Part shown: positions 15,284 to 26,828 of the stretch, piece by piece | Layout of the letters: every line of letters starts with the position of its first letter | Numbering within the stretch: position 1 is the first letter of the stretch | Virus record (IMG/VR): IMGVR_UViG_3300020583_000139 | Location: 1-64,000 of that record | From: a virus | Length of the DNA: 64,000 nucleotides | Reading direction: 5' to 3' (one strand) | Program-made: the position numbers and the translations under genes | The notes under the pieces: generated by a model | What the model was told of the DNA's origin: nothing | The model's input: the letters and a program-made list of their open reading frames with translations, nothing else | Database searches by the model: none

Positions 15284-17395
15284 TTATGGGTTAATTTTGA
15301 CGTTTCCTTGAAGTAACACCTTAGAGCCTGCTGCAAAGATCGCTGTCGCTGGAGCTGGCGGGCTGGTGGATGATGCATAGCAGGTAGCCGCATTGAAACT
15401 TACAAGCGTTGCCGCGCCGTTGGTCGGTCCACCCATTACGTTAAGGTAACAGTTTGCCGCTGGATTCAGATAAGCATGGCCACCGAGAGTTGAACTCGCG
15501 CCGGTGCCCGCTGTGATGTTGCCGCCAGTGATGTCTGGACCGATACCCGGCCACGGAGTACTGGCGTTGCCGGATGGAAATTGCCACCAAGAAGGTTTTG
15601 AATTGAGATAGAAAGAGGCTGGTAGTGTCTGGCTCGCGGGTACAGTATTTGCAAATCCATCACTAAGTCCTGTGGGCACTTCGGCGTTAACAAATTGATT
15701 GGCATTATGTACCGTGTCGTAGTTTCCCCATCGCATCAATCCGGTTCCGACATAGGTATCGGGCTGACACGTCCCTGTACACGAGCTGCCGTCTACATAG
15801 CCCAAGGAATAAATCTCTGCGGAGTTATCTCCGCAATGTCCCGCTGAACTCGGCGTCAAACAAGAATAGGTGTCATGGTAGGCTCCCGTGCCGAGCACAT
15901 TCCCAATGACATTCCAAATTCTGTTAAATGGATAGAGCAAGACGGCGTTCGTTTGCTCTGACTTACCGCCAGAACTGCCGCCGTTGGGATCGCGCCCGTT
16001 ATATTGATTGCGGAATTCTGTTACAAGATCTGATGCACCGAATACTTGGTCTCCGATCACTCCTATGCCAACGTCTCCTTCGTGGAGTCCTAGAGCGTCT
16101 GTGCCGCCATGACGGTAAGAGCTTGCCTGCTGCCATTGGGCATCAAGAGAACAGCCGTGGCAATGCGTGTAGTAGTCATCGATGTCGAAGTTATAGGCGT
16201 GCACCCAATTCACGCAGCCCTCAGCCATGAAACCAAACGCCATGTGCTGCCGGATGTTGTTCTCATAAAGCTCGTCGCCACTCGTCCAACAAGACATCAC
16301 GTAGTAGTTTGAGACCGGAGGAGAACCGTAGGAGTAACTGTCGCGCAACGTCACGCGCATAGACTGTATTGGATAGAACTGATAAAACCCATTCTGCCCG
16401 GTTTCCGTGTCGCCGTGAGTATCGGAAAAGCGGACGCCCTTGATCCACACGTTGTAGCAGTCGATGCACTGGATGGTCGAAAATACGTTCAGGGCGTTGG
16501 AATTGTCGATCGACATATTCTCGATGCCAACCCGCTGAATGGCGAGACCGGAGTTGCCCCACACTTGAGGAGTGCTCCCAGAGGTAAACCATGACGGCAT
16601 TCGGATGCCGGGCGTGATGCCTACGGTCCAAGGACCGGTGCCAGAAATCGAAGTAATAACTTGTGGCTCTGTGAGAGAACGGTTGGGACGCCCACTGACA
16701 TTTCCCCCGCCGCACGCCCCATTACGACATATAGCCAATCCGCTCGTTGGTGGCGATGTATTTGATTGGTCGACTTGGTCGAGGAAGATAATACTTCCGA
16801 CTTGCCAGTTGCTCATCGCGCCATGAAGAAAGGTGCCGACCGTTATGCTAGTTGTACCTTGCGAATAGCCAGCGGTCCAGCCAGCGCAGTTGTCTGCTCC
16901 ATTCAGGGCAGGGGTCCAATTGGTGCAATCGGTGTCAGCGTTACCGTCATAGCCAAAACCAGGAGAACTAGTCGAAATACAAATATCCGCTCCGCCTGAA
17001 AATGGACAACTAGAAGTAGTGTTGTAAAGGAAAACGAACGTCTGATTTGCGCCCATGCCCCGCACAGTCACATTGCTTGAGAGATTCCATTGCGTATTCA
17101 GGAAAAAATTTCCTGCCCCAAGTTGGACGTATCCGCCAACGCCACTCAACGGATGGGCCGTAGCGCAATTCGAGATGGCGGTGTTGATCGTGGCGGCCGA
17201 AGCGGGAGTTCCCGAACTTCCGTAAGCCGCGATAGTCGTACCGCACTGCGTTCGAACTTCATTTACGTAAGTTGGATCAGCCCCGGCTTGCTGCCAGTTC
17301 TGCCCTGCGCGAGCAGGCGCAAGAACCCCAGACCAAAGTTGGGCGCGCGCGGATGAGGCAAAAATTAAGGCAAAGAAGATAGCTAGATTTTTCAA
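15284..17395 (-). CDS. Right-handed beta-helix protein, putative depolymerase/tailspike
   Basis: A 703-aa protein with a signal peptide ending ARAQ. From about residue 60 (INTAISNCATAHPLSGVGGYVQLGAGNFFL, SNVTVRGMG, MSIDNSNALN, NVWIKGVRF, VTLRDSYSYG, YENNIRQH) it shows the short repeated strands of a pectin-lyase-like beta-helix, the fold of many phage tailspikes that digest host polysaccharide. A Cys-rich loop region near YYTHCHGCSLDAQ may bind metal. No catalytic residues can be assigned. It overlaps the next gene by 4 bases. Confidence 0.7.
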   Translation of the reverse strand: MKNLAIFFALIFASSARAQLWSGVLAPARAGQNWQQAGADPTYVNEVRTQCGTTIAAYGSSGTPASAATINTAISNCATAHPLSGVGGYVQLGAGNFFLNTQWNLSSNVTVRGMGANQTFVFLYNTTSSCPFSGGADICISTSSPGFGYDGNADTDCTNWTPALNGADNCAGWTAGYSQGTTSITVGTFLHGAMSNWQVGSIIFLDQVDQSNTSPPTSGLAICRNGACGGGNVSGRPNRSLTEPQVITSISGTGPWTVGITPGIRMPSWFTSGSTPQVWGNSGLAIQRVGIENMSIDNSNALNVFSTIQCIDCYNVWIKGVRFSDTHGDTETGQNGFYQFYPIQSMRVTLRDSYSYGSPPVSNYYVMSCWTSGDELYENNIRQHMAFGFMAEGCVNWVHAYNFDIDDYYTHCHGCSLDAQWQQASSYRHGGTDALGLHEGDVGIGVIGDQVFGASDLVTEFRNQYNGRDPNGGSSGGKSEQTNAVLLYPFNRIWNVIGNVLGTGAYHDTYSCLTPSSAGHCGDNSAEIYSLGYVDGSSCTGTCQPDTYVGTGLMRWGNYDTVHNANQFVNAEVPTGLSDGFANTVPASQTLPASFYLNSKPSWWQFPSGNASTPWPGIGPDITGGNITAGTGASSTLGGHAYLNPAANCYLNVMGGPTNGAATLVSFNAATCYASSTSPPAPATAIFAAGSKVLLQGNVKINP

Positions 17396-19143
17396 TTTAC
17401 GATCTTTCCACCTTGGATGAGTTTTCCACCGATACTAAGATTGGGTTGTGGTCCTATGGGTGCAGCTTTGTAAGCCACACCTACATAGTTAATGCTTGTC
17501 AAATTTCCGCTGTTGTGCAGCACTATCGTATTGTTCACCGTCGCCGTGCTCGGGTTGTAGTAATGGCTGTAGTAGTCGGCTGCGTCGTTGCCGCCTGTGT
17601 CCGTCTCGCCCAGATAAAACATCGTGTCGAGCGGACCGGGGCTGCCATTATCTGGAGGCCCAGTACCGAACGCTGCGCTAAAGATGATGAGTCCATTCTT
17701 GGTCGACGGAGTAATGCTGGGAAGATTTGTCTGGTTCGTCTCCACTAGGTTAGTGGTCGTCGCATGAGATGCCGCCGTGGTTCCTCGCAAGCCACGAGAA
17801 ATTGTGAGTGTCCCAGTTCCACCTCCAGAAGTTACCTGAATGATCTCACTTTCCCACATAAGAAAATCGTTGTTGGCGATGGTGTTGGTGTTTACCGTGA
17901 CGGTAGTATCCGTCGCGATCCTGGATTGTGTTGTCGTGGTGGCCGCAGTCACAGTAGTGCCATTTCCCGCAACGGTGTCGAATGGGGATGTAGCCGCACC
18001 GGATACACAATAGAGCATGTGCGCCCCACCGCTTGGTGTTCCAGTCTCGCTGATGGTGGTCGTCATCGTACTAGTAAGTGAGAGAGTACCATCGTCGCTG
18101 GAATAAACCTGCGATGTGTCGTTCGCATCGATCGAATGCTTTGTCAGAGTCTTTGTCGGATTCGCGATGACCACGCCGGTCAAAGCGTCTTGGTTGACTC
18201 CAGCGGAATGAACAAAGATAAAGTGATTTGGATTGCCGAACCCGCACGGCACATTGACTGTCTGTGGGTAGGTAGCGCCAGGGAAAACATGGAAGATGCT
18301 ACGGACGATGATACCAGCCGCGAAGTCCGACCCTTGCGAGGCGGGATTGAATGCCGCAGAGACCCCCATGTTGTCGGTGTCGGTGTCGCCAGAGACTGTG
18401 ATACCAGGGTTAATCGCCGCCGCTGTGCTCTGTACAAAGAACTGCGCCCACGAAATGAGCGCCGAGCCCATACGGTTACCTTCAAGCAGAGTGAAGCTCG
18501 ACCCAGCGGTGAACCCGGTGGCGTTCGGCGCGTTGCCGGGGAAACCGCCGTTCGCGTCCATTCCAAAGTTTAGTATCAGGGTTCCGTTGACGGACGGCGT
18601 GAAGCTACCGGACGACATCGTTGGGCCGGTGAGCCCCTGAGCGCTGCCAGTCCCTTTCAAAGTACAGTCCGTGTTGTAGGACACGACTGCCATGCGCTTG
18701 AAGTTCAGAAGCGTCGAAGCGAAGTGAACCTTAATGAATTGAGTTCCGGCTACCGTCCCGCCCAAGGTGTACCAAATGGCGCTGTCGTTCGTAGTGCCGT
18801 TACCCGTGTTGCTTTGCTTTTTGGCGAGCGTCCAAGTGTTCTGGGTGCCGAGGTTGGACGCGCCGGGACCACCCGGAGACTGAAGGTCAGTTATCGTAGG
18901 GTCCGTCGCAAGGTGATTGTAGGTGAGGAACAGCACCACGCAATCGTTCGTCGGAATGGCGTCGAGGTTGATGTTGAAATCATTACCGACTTCATTTCCT
19001 GCGTTCGAGGCACTATCGACAAATTGGATGATCGTCGGTGTCTGCGCCGAGCAGATAATCGGGAATAAGAAAAGCAGTAGTAGAAACCATACTCTCTTTA
19101 TAGTCTGAATTGACTCCCTCGTCTTTATGGTTGCAACGTACAT
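17392..19143 (-). CDS. Tail-fibre-like protein with signal peptide
   Basis: A 583-aa protein. A positively charged start is followed by [17 protein letters not shown], a signal peptide of about 34 residues. The mature protein is Thr/Ser/Gly/Asn-rich and all-beta in character, with sections that look like repeated carbohydrate-binding or Ig-like sandwiches (for example [17 protein letters not shown] and [13 protein letters not shown]). No catalytic motif is seen. It overlaps the end of the giant fibre gene by 19 bases. It is likely a receptor-binding or adhesion protein. Confidence 0.6.
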   Translation of the reverse strand: MYVATIKTRESIQTIKRVWFLLLLFLFPIICSAQTPTIIQFVDSASNAGNEVGNDFNINLDAIPTNDCVVLFLTYNHLATDPTITDLQSPGGPGASNLGTQNTWTLAKKQSNTGNGTTNDSAIWYTLGGTVAGTQFIKVHFASTLLNFKRMAVVSYNTDCTLKGTGSAQGLTGPTMSSGSFTPSVNGTLILNFGMDANGGFPGNAPNATGFTAGSSFTLLEGNRMGSALISWAQFFVQSTAAAINPGITVSGDTDTDNMGVSAAFNPASQGSDFAAGIIVRSIFHVFPGATYPQTVNVPCGFGNPNHFIFVHSAGVNQDALTGVVIANPTKTLTKHSIDANDTSQVYSSDDGTLSLTSTMTTTISETGTPSGGAHMLYCVSGAATSPFDTVAGNGTTVTAATTTTQSRIATDTTVTVNTNTIANNDFLMWESEIIQVTSGGGTGTLTISRGLRGTTAASHATTTNLVETNQTNLPSITPSTKNGLIIFSAAFGTGPPDNGSPGPLDTMFYLGETDTGGNDAADYYSHYYNPSTATVNNTIVLHNSGNLTSINYVGVAYKAAPIGPQPNLSIGGKLIQGGKIVN

Positions 19144-22100
19144 GAAGTTCCTCGGTAAATTGTAATCGAGTCGCTTGCGCTGCCCGTCAGCACCATAATA
19201 TTCAATGTCGTTGCGCCTGCTCCTTGCTCAATCGTACCCCAAATATCAAATACAAAAATGTCGGCCACGGTGCCAATCGCTCCTGCTGCGCTAGGAGTGA
19301 ACCCAGTACCGCCAATGTTCGTAGCGGTTGTGGTGGTTAACGTTGGCAGCGTGCCATCAACGCCTGTAACTGCAAGTCCAGTGCTTATTCTGTCCGCGGC
19401 ATAAATATTCGTGGGTGCTGTAGTTGTTGCTTGAATTCCAAAAAAGTTAGCCGCGGCAGCCGTCGCTTGGGAATAGGAGCCGTGGCAAACGAATGAATAA
19501 TTGTGATTCGTAGCCGGTAGAGTCCACGTTAATCCAGTGATCGTTACCAGCGATGTGCTGGCTGTCGTGAAGTTGGAAGCTACTTGAACCGTGTTCCCTG
19601 TGCGAATGAAAGCTGAACTGTTTCCGGCTGTCCCGTTGCCGACGTCCACGATGCCTGCGGCATCGCGCGAGAGTCCGGTATCCGCATTCCAGTTGTAAAC
19701 GGTCCCACTGGGCAATTGCAGAGAATTGGAAATCGTGATCGGATTTGTGGATGTACCGGCAACCGCTGGAGCCGTGAAGGTAGCAGAGCCGCTCGTCGAG
19801 CCGGCGAGCGCCAAAATTCCACTGCTCGTGCCCGCTAAACCAACAGTGAGTGTGGGTGCTGAAAACTGTAATTGTGTCGTAATGCTTTCCGTCACGACGC
19901 CAGAAGAATTTGACCAAATAGGAAAACCCGTAGCCGCCGCACCCGGCAAAGTCAACGAATAAGCAGTAACCGAAGTCGGAGCTTGCTCGATGATCGTATT
20001 GGCTGGAATGTTCGTATTCGCAGTAGTGTTCGTCGAACCTTGCGTGAATCCGACGAAACCGGCCGTCGTCCCCGCAACGGAAACGACTCCCGCAAGGCCC
20101 GCGGTTCCGCTACCACCGGTTCCCGCCGCGCCTGGCGTGAGCACTATGTTCCCGCCGTTAGCATTCGCGCCCGTGCCTGACCCAGCCCCGCCGTTCCCTG
20201 CCGTGAGGTTGACCGCACCACCTGCCCCACCGGTCCCCGCCGTTGCTCCGGATGCCGCGCCGCCCGCTCCAGCGTTAAGTGTCACAATCGAGCCCGCGCC
20301 CGCCGTGCCTGTCGCGGTCGTGTTTGCACCGCCAGTTAAGCCGCTCACAAGGAAAAGAGTCCCCGCTGATGGGCTAGGCGTAGTCGAGGATGAGGCGATA
20401 GCCGTGCCTTGGATGACAAATTCCCCAGTAGCACCAGCCGTGCCAGATCCCCCGATACCGGCTTTGCCAAGAGTTACCGTGAAATTTCCGCCACTCGCGT
20501 TCGTTCCGGTACCCGCCGAGGCTCCCCCGTTGCCAGTAATAAAGGCGAGTGCGCCGCCAGCACCACCCACGGCATTGGTACCCGTGCCCGCTCCGCCGAT
20601 GCCCCCATTTAGGGATACGCCGGAACCCACACCGGCTGTACCAGCCGCATTCGACGATGGACCCCCTGCTACCCCAGAAACGTTGAAAATCGTTCCTGCA
20701 GCCACGCCAGTCGCATTGGCCGTAGATGCTGGCGCGTTGCCAGTAATCTGGAACTGACCAACCGTTCCAGCGGTTCCGGTCGCGCTATTCGTCCCAGGTG
20801 CGCCCAGCGTTACTATGAAACTGCCGCCACTACCTGCGGTCGCCGCGCCCGTGCCGCCGTTGCCGCCCGCTCCAGTCGTCCAGGAGACCCCGCCGCCGTT
20901 GCCGCCATTGTTTGTAGCGGTTCCTCCCGCGGCGCCGCCCGCTCCAGTCGTCAAGGTGAAAGCGCCACCCGCTCCTCCAATACCTGTAGTCGCGCCGCCC
21001 GCCGAGCCCGCGCCGGTCAAGAGCGTAATGGGAGCGCCGACGCTGCCCGCATTGCTTGCACCAGACGCGCCTCCCGCTGCTGCCGCCGAGATACTTAGCA
21101 CAGCCGGTGCGTTTGCGTTTGCTGGTCCTGCCGCGCCCTGCGTGATTTGCAGAGCAATGGCTGTCGTCGTTGTGAGAGTGGTGATCTGTGTTTCCGCTGC
21201 TCCTGCGGTCGTCGCCGCTGTCGTCTCGCCCATCGTCACGCAAGTTGTGCCGCTCGTGAGCGCGCAGTTGATGGTCAAAGGATTGTTGCCGTCCGCTATC
21301 GCCGCAATCGCTCCGGTCGCACTGACCACCTGATTGATCGGGATATTCGGCAAATCTCCAGCGACAAGCGCGCATGGCGTAAATGTCGTTGCGGCTCCGC
21401 ATGTCCCAATAACTTGATGTGAAGTTTGACTAGTAGCAGGTGTGATCGCCACGACGCCCGCGCTAGAAGTTACCGCCGCCGAAAGCCACGATGGAACTGT
21501 TATCGATGTTGCTACCGTCGCAGAACCGGTTGGCAAGGAAAGCGTAGTGGAACCCAAGGCACCAGTTACGGGTGACAGAGTGATGCTGCCGCTCGTTGCA
21601 TTCGCAAAGGCTAACGTTCCGACTGTTGACCCTGCTACACCAAGAGTCGGTGTTGCGGTGAACGCGGGACCCGAGCCAGCAAGAACTTGACCAGCCGCGC
21701 CAGTAATCGACACGGCACCTGCAGCGCTTACGGCTATCGGTGCAGTCCCCGTGATTGCGCCGCCCCCACTCGACGTCACGCAAGTCGTGCAGGTGATGTT
21801 GCCAGTCGCTGTCGTAATAGCGAGAGGCGAGGACGCGGTGACTGCGGGTGTTCCCGAAGAGGTTCCAGCCGTCCATGTTGGCGTGCCTGCCGCCGCCTGA
21901 GTTGTGATGGTCAGAGTTCCGCTAGTTGTCCCAAGGATTAAGAGGTTGCCCTGCGTACCCACCGCGCCAAGAGAAATCTGTCCAGCCGCTTCGACGACGT
22001 TTGCCAAGCAGGATACCGCTGTGCCTGTGGCTGCATAGTAAGCGACACCACCGTTGGTCGCGCAATTGTTTACGGTGCCACTTCCTCCGCCGCCTGTCGC

Positions 22101-25100
22101 CAGCACGACCGCAGTATTCATTTGGATCAATGGAAGCGTCGTACTAGCCGTGAAGGTTGTCCCATCAGGTAAAGTCCAAGCCCCAGATGTAGCCATCACG
22201 ATTCCAACTGTCGCACCCTGCGCGTTGGTGCAGCTCGAGGTACCAGCCGAATCCGTGACTTTGCCGGCAGTCGAGCCGGCGCAAACCGTATGTCCAAGCG
22301 TTACGGCCGCACTCGCGTTGACGGGGATCTGCGCATCGGTAGCGACTTGGACGGTATTTGTGTTCACGAGTTCGGCGATGCCAATCCATGACTGTGGTGT
22401 AGCTCCGCAATCAGCTACCGTCATCGCCGCGGATTCGCATTGGAGGTTCCACTGGGTAACGGTCGTACCTTTGACATAGATAGCGAGTTGAACAAAAAGA
22501 CCTTGCAAGCCTTGAGTTGCACCAGTACTTGCGCCAGGCAAAAGTTCGATATTCCCACCTGCGCTCGTCGCATTTGTTGCTGCGTTTGTACCACCTTCAA
22601 GGAGCACGCCGCCACCAGCCGCGGTTGCGCCGCCTGCGCCGGTTTCATTTGCGCCACGCAGCGTCAAACTCCCAAGAACGGAATTCGCGCTGGCATCTTG
22701 TCCACCGGAGATCGACCAACTTTGTGTCGTAGTCGTATTATTCAGGAGATTTGAACTGTACTGAATCGTAGTGGTCTGGCTGGCTTGCGAACCCGCGCCA
22801 GTCATCAAGGCATTGGAAGTTAAGGAAGCCGCCGAGGTTACACAGGTCGCGCAAGCAATCGTGCCCGTGGTCGTAATTGTTCCGCCTGTGATCGGACTCG
22901 TTGTGGCGATACTCGTGACGGTTCCAGAGGCATTTCCTGCTTGGCCTTGCATCTGCCAGTTTGTTCCATCGAATTCAAGCAGGCTGTCTGTTCCCACCAA
23001 GAGGTCATTGGCGATCAAGTTGGTCCCACCGGCTTGTTTTTTGATCGTTGCAGCGGATGTGCTATTCACATTCAGCGTTGCCGAACCTGTGTTTGCGACA
23101 TCCGCTTGGAAGAGAATTATGTCTCCATCGACAGGAGTGAAGGATGGAGAAGTAGAGCATGTATAAGCCGTCCCCGAGGCTGAGGCCGCAGCACAAGTCA
23201 AAACAGAAGAAACGCCGTGCGCTGTAGCTGCAATGAGTTGTTTGCTTGCGTTCGTGCCGATGACTCCCGCCGACGTTGGAATTGCCGCACCCTCGATCTG
23301 GACAACGGTAGTCGCAAGCGCTCCTGCGGTATTCGTGACATCACCCGTGAGAGCCGGGAATCCGCTCGCCTGCAAACGCCCATTCGCATCGGTGGGGAGA
23401 ATTTCCGCGCTCCACCAGTTTGTGTTATCGCTCCACCAGAAGGCACATTCTGGATTGCTGCCCGAGACAGCACCCAAGAGTTTCAGTGCGGCGTTGCCGT
23501 TCACTGTCGATGTCGTTGGTGTGTCCGTGGCCACAACGGTTCCGGTATTGCAATGCACGAATGCATAGTTACTGGCAAAACCGCTTGAACCGGCCTGTGC
23601 AACCGTGACAGCCGTGGAGGTAGTATTATTTGTCGTCAACAAAAGCGTGACGCGATCCGTTGCGGGTGTCGTCGAGCCGGTCGATTGCCCAACGATAGAA
23701 TAGGTAGCGCCAGCCTGTGAATCGGTTGGGACTCCGGGGAGGTTACAGGTCGGCGCCACCGCAGCGCTGGCAGTCACGACAAATCCGCAGTTGTACGAAC
23801 TGTTTGTCGTCGGCGAGTTCAGTCCGGTCAGCAAACCACCGCTGCCAGCATAGACCAACGCATCTTGCGTGAGCGCCGAATCGGTCACATTTGTTCCGGT
23901 GATTCCGCCTGCCGAAGTTACCGTTGCGCTCGTCGAGCCGAGATTGAGCGTACCCAGCGTTGCGGTCACCGAAAGTACAGCACTACCGCTAGTGGCGCCG
24001 TTGAGCGTCAAACTTCCAGGCAGGACCATGGCGCCGCCCGCGCTCAAGGTTGCTGTTGCTGAAGGCGTCTGCGATCCTTGGCTTCCTGCGCCGGTCATAA
24101 TTGCCGTGCTGGTCAAGGATGCAGCACTAGTCACGCACGTCGCGCAAGCAATGGTTCCCGTTCCCGTGATCGTGCCGCCCGTGATCGGTCCGGTCGTCGC
24201 AATGCTTGTGACCGTGCCAACAGTAGCTTCATCGATCGTTGCGAAATAATTGGTTCCATCCGAAACAACGTAAGCGCTTGTCGGAGCCGTGGAAGACCCA
24301 GCATTTAGCGTAACGTTAGCGGCCACTCCATTGATGTTTTGCCCGTTGCGTCCGATTGTAACCACGCCGCTGCCATAGTTCACGACATTTATGCATTGCC
24401 CCGAGGCGGGCTGAGATGCAGAAGAAACCAAGGTGATCGTGAACGTCCCGGAGGCCGCAGTAATCGTCTTGCATCCAGAAAAATCTGCCGCCGTTGCCGA
24501 ATAGGTCGTCGTCTGTGGATTCACTACGAATGGTTGATCGGCGACGAGTTGTTTCGAGCCATTGGTACCAATGAAGAAAGTAGACACGGGAATCGCCGCT
24601 CCCTCGATCTGCACGACAGTTGTCGCCATGGATCCGGCCGTGGTGACATCTCCGGACAGATTTGAGACTTGCGAACCCTGGCCGCCAGCGCCAGCCATGA
24701 TTTGACCGGAAATCAAAGCCGAGGCTGAAGTCACGCACGTTGCGCACGCTATTGTGCCGCTCGAAGTGATTGTGCCCCCAGTGATGGGCGAAGTAGTGGC
24801 AATACTCGTAACCGTGCCGGACCCGATAGGCGCATTGCCAATCGTATAGAACTCCCAATAAGTGCCATCATAGGTCGCGAGCAAATACACGCCAGCTTGC
24901 AAATCTCCCGATGCGAGCGTCGAAGTCCCTTGCCATTTACGGGCATGGACCGCTGAAGAACTGTTTACGTTGATCGTTACGTCGCCAGTATTCGTCGTGG
25001 TTGTTTTGTAGATGATCGTATCGCCAGCCGCGGGCGTGAAACCCGGTGAAGATGTACAACTTTGCGCAGTTCCCGATCCGGAAGAATCCAAGCAAAGATT

Positions 25101-26813
25101 GGGAGCCGCGAGGTTGTGAGCCGTATCGGTAATCAGTTGAGCGCTGCCATTCGAACCCAGAACGCTCGCGCTAGTGGGGATGACCCCATTATTTACTTTT
25201 CCTACGGTCGTCGCGAGTGAGCCGGCACTGTTGGTCACGTCCCCCGTAAGTGCGGGGAAAGCTGCTGTGGGAAGTGTCGTCGTGGGGACGCAGATTTTGT
25301 TGATGCCCGTATAAGCGCAGATTTGATTTGCTACAGCATTCGAGGTCTGCGTGACGAGATTTGTATAGAGAACTCCGGAATCTAGCAAAATTGTTCCTGT
25401 GGTATTCGAGAACGCAGCAACATCGTTCGTCGTCGAGCTTCCAGGCCCGCTTACATTGCCACCGCCTGTGGGTGTCGCCCATGTCGCATCGCCACGCCAG
25501 AAAGTCGTGTTACTTGCTCCGGAACCGCCATTCAGATTGCTGACTGGTAGATTTCCGGTGACACCTCCGTTCCCCGAAGTAGCCAAGTTGATTGCGGGGA
25601 CCTGCGCAGCCACTAATGCACAAAACGTTGGGGCAGCCGTTAAACTCGTGCAATTTCCGAAAACCGTATTTGCGCCTTGCGTGTTCAGCGCGAAAGACAA
25701 GGCTGGCGTCGTCGTTGCCGTGGCCACTGAGGTCGTAAAAAGTGGGGAGAGAGTTCCGGCCGTAAAAGTCGTCACAGTGCCGTTCGTGCCGTTCGCGGCT
25801 GCGGTGATTAAGCCCTTGGCGTTTACTGTAATATTCGCGTTCGTGAACGAACCCACATTAGAGTTGACCGTTGCGAGAGTCGTCACGCATGATCCCGCAG
25901 TGGTTGTGATGTCCCCGGTGAGTGCGGGAAAGAATCCGCAGCCAAGCGTTGCAGAAAGCGAACCCGCTGAACCCGTAGTGTTCTGGTTGAACGTCGGGAA
26001 ATTCGTCATGTTAGCCGCGCTGATCGTCGGCGCGGTTTGGTAGCTCGGGACACCGGCACCGCCCGTGGGTGGACCTGCCAAGACAGAATTCTGGGCTGCG
26101 TTAGTCAAAGTAAAACTAAGCGCTGGTGTCGTGGTCGCCGTGGAAACAAACGTGGTAAAAATTGGGGACAGATTACCCGCGCTAAAAGAAGATACCGTTC
26201 CACCGGTTATCAAACAGTTGCCACCAGAACTTGTAAGGCAGGTCAGTTGACTTGTTCCCGCATTTATATACAGCCGGAAGTTTCCCGCTGCGGGGTTACT
26301 TGGTGTCGAGATCCCCGTGATGTCCTGAAAGCTGCTGCCAATGCCTCCGGTGAATGCGCTGCCGCCTGTTCCTCCACCGCTGCGCGCGAACTCCGTCCAG
26401 ACCGTACCGTTTAGTACCAAACTTAGGGAATTCGAAGTAGCGCATGACCAAGAAGAGTTGACGAGAATTGTTGCGGAGTTTGCGACAGTCGTAAAAGTAT
26501 CACTGGGTCCGCAGAGCAAACGAAGAGTCTGATGCGGGAAACCACCTAGAAAATTGGTAATCGTAGTTGCGCCGGTATTTTGCGTAATCCAGTTTGCTTG
26601 CTGCGAGATCGTAGGTGTTGTGCCAGTCGGAAGATTTGCCGCACCCCCGAGAATAGAATCGATCAGGCTCAGATCATTGTCGATGGGGACTTGCCAGTTT
26701 GTGGACTGGTAGGCAGGAATCACCAATTGAATATTGGGCGTGATGGTTTGGCCTTGCCCATAAAGAGTATTCACCACAAGCAAGGTTAAACAGATTAGAG
26801 TTGTTTTTTTCAT
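19125..26813 (-). CDS. Giant repetitive tail-fibre-like protein (2562 aa) with signal peptide
   Basis: The largest gene of the window. A signal peptide ([20 protein letters not shown]) is followed by an N-terminal module [20 protein letters not shown]...[10 protein letters not shown] shared with the neighbour at 26829. The middle has recurring cassettes: [29 protein letters not shown] occurs three times (coded near 24721-24820, 24125-24220 and 22840-22925), with a LTGDVTN..G.LATTV element before it. Residues around 1900-2260 (coded about 20040-21070) are extremely Gly/Ala-rich. The C-terminus is a compact beta domain ([11 protein letters not shown]). It is probably a host-range fibre built from recombining modules. 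Confidence 0.75.
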   Translation of the reverse strand: MKKTTLICLTLLVVNTLYGQGQTITPNIQLVIPAYQSTNWQVPIDNDLSLIDSILGGAANLPTGTTPTISQQANWITQNTGATTITNFLGGFPHQTLRLLCGPSDTFTTVANSATILVNSSWSCATSNSLSLVLNGTVWTEFARSGGGTGGSAFTGGIGSSFQDITGISTPSNPAAGNFRLYINAGTSQLTCLTSSGGNCLITGGTVSSFSAGNLSPIFTTFVSTATTTPALSFTLTNAAQNSVLAGPPTGGAGVPSYQTAPTISAANMTNFPTFNQNTTGSAGSLSATLGCGFFPALTGDITTTAGSCVTTLATVNSNVGSFTNANITVNAKGLITAAANGTNGTVTTFTAGTLSPLFTTSVATATTTPALSFALNTQGANTVFGNCTSLTAAPTFCALVAAQVPAINLATSGNGGVTGNLPVSNLNGGSGASNTTFWRGDATWATPTGGGNVSGPGSSTTNDVAAFSNTTGTILLDSGVLYTNLVTQTSNAVANQICAYTGINKICVPTTTLPTAAFPALTGDVTNSAGSLATTVGKVNNGVIPTSASVLGSNGSAQLITDTAHNLAAPNLCLDSSGSGTAQSCTSSPGFTPAAGDTIIYKTTTTNTGDVTINVNSSSAVHARKWQGTSTLASGDLQAGVYLLATYDGTYWEFYTIGNAPIGSGTVTSIATTSPITGGTITSSGTIACATCVTSASALISGQIMAGAGGQGSQVSNLSGDVTTAGSMATTVVQIEGAAIPVSTFFIGTNGSKQLVADQPFVVNPQTTTYSATAADFSGCKTITAASGTFTITLVSSASQPASGQCINVVNYGSGVVTIGRNGQNINGVAANVTLNAGSSTAPTSAYVVSDGTNYFATIDEATVGTVTSIATTGPITGGTITGTGTIACATCVTSAASLTSTAIMTGAGSQGSQTPSATATLSAGGAMVLPGSLTLNGATSGSAVLSVTATLGTLNLGSTSATVTSAGGITGTNVTDSALTQDALVYAGSGGLLTGLNSPTTNSSYNCGFVVTASAAVAPTCNLPGVPTDSQAGATYSIVGQSTGSTTPATDRVTLLLTTNNTTSTAVTVAQAGSSGFASNYAFVHCNTGTVVATDTPTTSTVNGNAALKLLGAVSGSNPECAFWWSDNTNWWSAEILPTDANGRLQASGFPALTGDVTNTAGALATTVVQIEGAAIPTSAGVIGTNASKQLIAATAHGVSSVLTCAAASASGTAYTCSTSPSFTPVDGDIILFQADVANTGSATLNVNSTSAATIKKQAGGTNLIANDLLVGTDSLLEFDGTNWQMQGQAGNASGTVTSIATTSPITGGTITTTGTIACATCVTSAASLTSNALMTGAGSQASQTTTIQYSSNLLNNTTTTQSWSISGGQDASANSVLGSLTLRGANETGAGGATAAGGGVLLEGGTNAATNATSAGGNIELLPGASTGATQGLQGLFVQLAIYVKGTTVTQWNLQCESAAMTVADCGATPQSWIGIAELVNTNTVQVATDAQIPVNASAAVTLGHTVCAGSTAGKVTDSAGTSSCTNAQGATVGIVMATSGAWTLPDGTTFTASTTLPLIQMNTAVVLATGGGGSGTVNNCATNGGVAYYAATGTAVSCLANVVEAAGQISLGAVGTQGNLLILGTTSGTLTITTQAAAGTPTWTAGTSSGTPAVTASSPLAITTATGNITCTTCVTSSGGGAITGTAPIAVSAAGAVSITGAAGQVLAGSGPAFTATPTLGVAGSTVGTLAFANATSGSITLSPVTGALGSTTLSLPTGSATVATSITVPSWLSAAVTSSAGVVAITPATSQTSHQVIGTCGAATTFTPCALVAGDLPNIPINQVVSATGAIAAIADGNNPLTINCALTSGTTCVTMGETTAATTAGAAETQITTLTTTTAIALQITQGAAGPANANAPAVLSISAAAAGGASGASNAGSVGAPITLLTGAGSAGGATTGIGGAGGAFTLTTGAGGAAGGTATNNGGNGGGVSWTTGAGGNGGTGAATAGSGGSFIVTLGAPGTNSATGTAGTVGQFQITGNAPASTANATGVAAGTIFNVSGVAGGPSSNAAGTAGVGSGVSLNGGIGGAGTGTNAVGGAGGALAFITGNGGASAGTGTNASGGNFTVTLGKAGIGGSGTAGATGEFVIQGTAIASSSTTPSPSAGTLFLVSGLTGGANTTATGTAGAGSIVTLNAGAGGAASGATAGTGGAGGAVNLTAGNGGAGSGTGANANGGNIVLTPGAAGTGGSGTAGLAGVVSVAGTTAGFVGFTQGSTNTTANTNIPANTIIEQAPTSVTAYSLTLPGAAATGFPIWSNSSGVVTESITTQLQFSAPTLTVGLAGTSSGILALAGSTSGSATFTAPAVAGTSTNPITISNSLQLPSGTVYNWNADTGLSRDAAGIVDVGNGTAGNSSAFIRTGNTVQVASNFTTASTSLVTITGLTWTLPATNHNYSFVCHGSYSQATAAAANFFGIQATTTAPTNIYAADRISTGLAVTGVDGTLPTLTTTTATNIGGTGFTPSAAGAIGTVADIFVFDIWGTIEQGAGATTLNIMVLTGSASDSITIYRGTSCTLQP

Positions 26814-26828
26814 CTCAGTTCACTACCT

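Noticed and set aside
19990-21333. Long Ala/Pro/Val-rich plus-strand frames
   Set aside because: They mirror the Gly/Ala-rich part of the giant fibre; low-complexity antisense.
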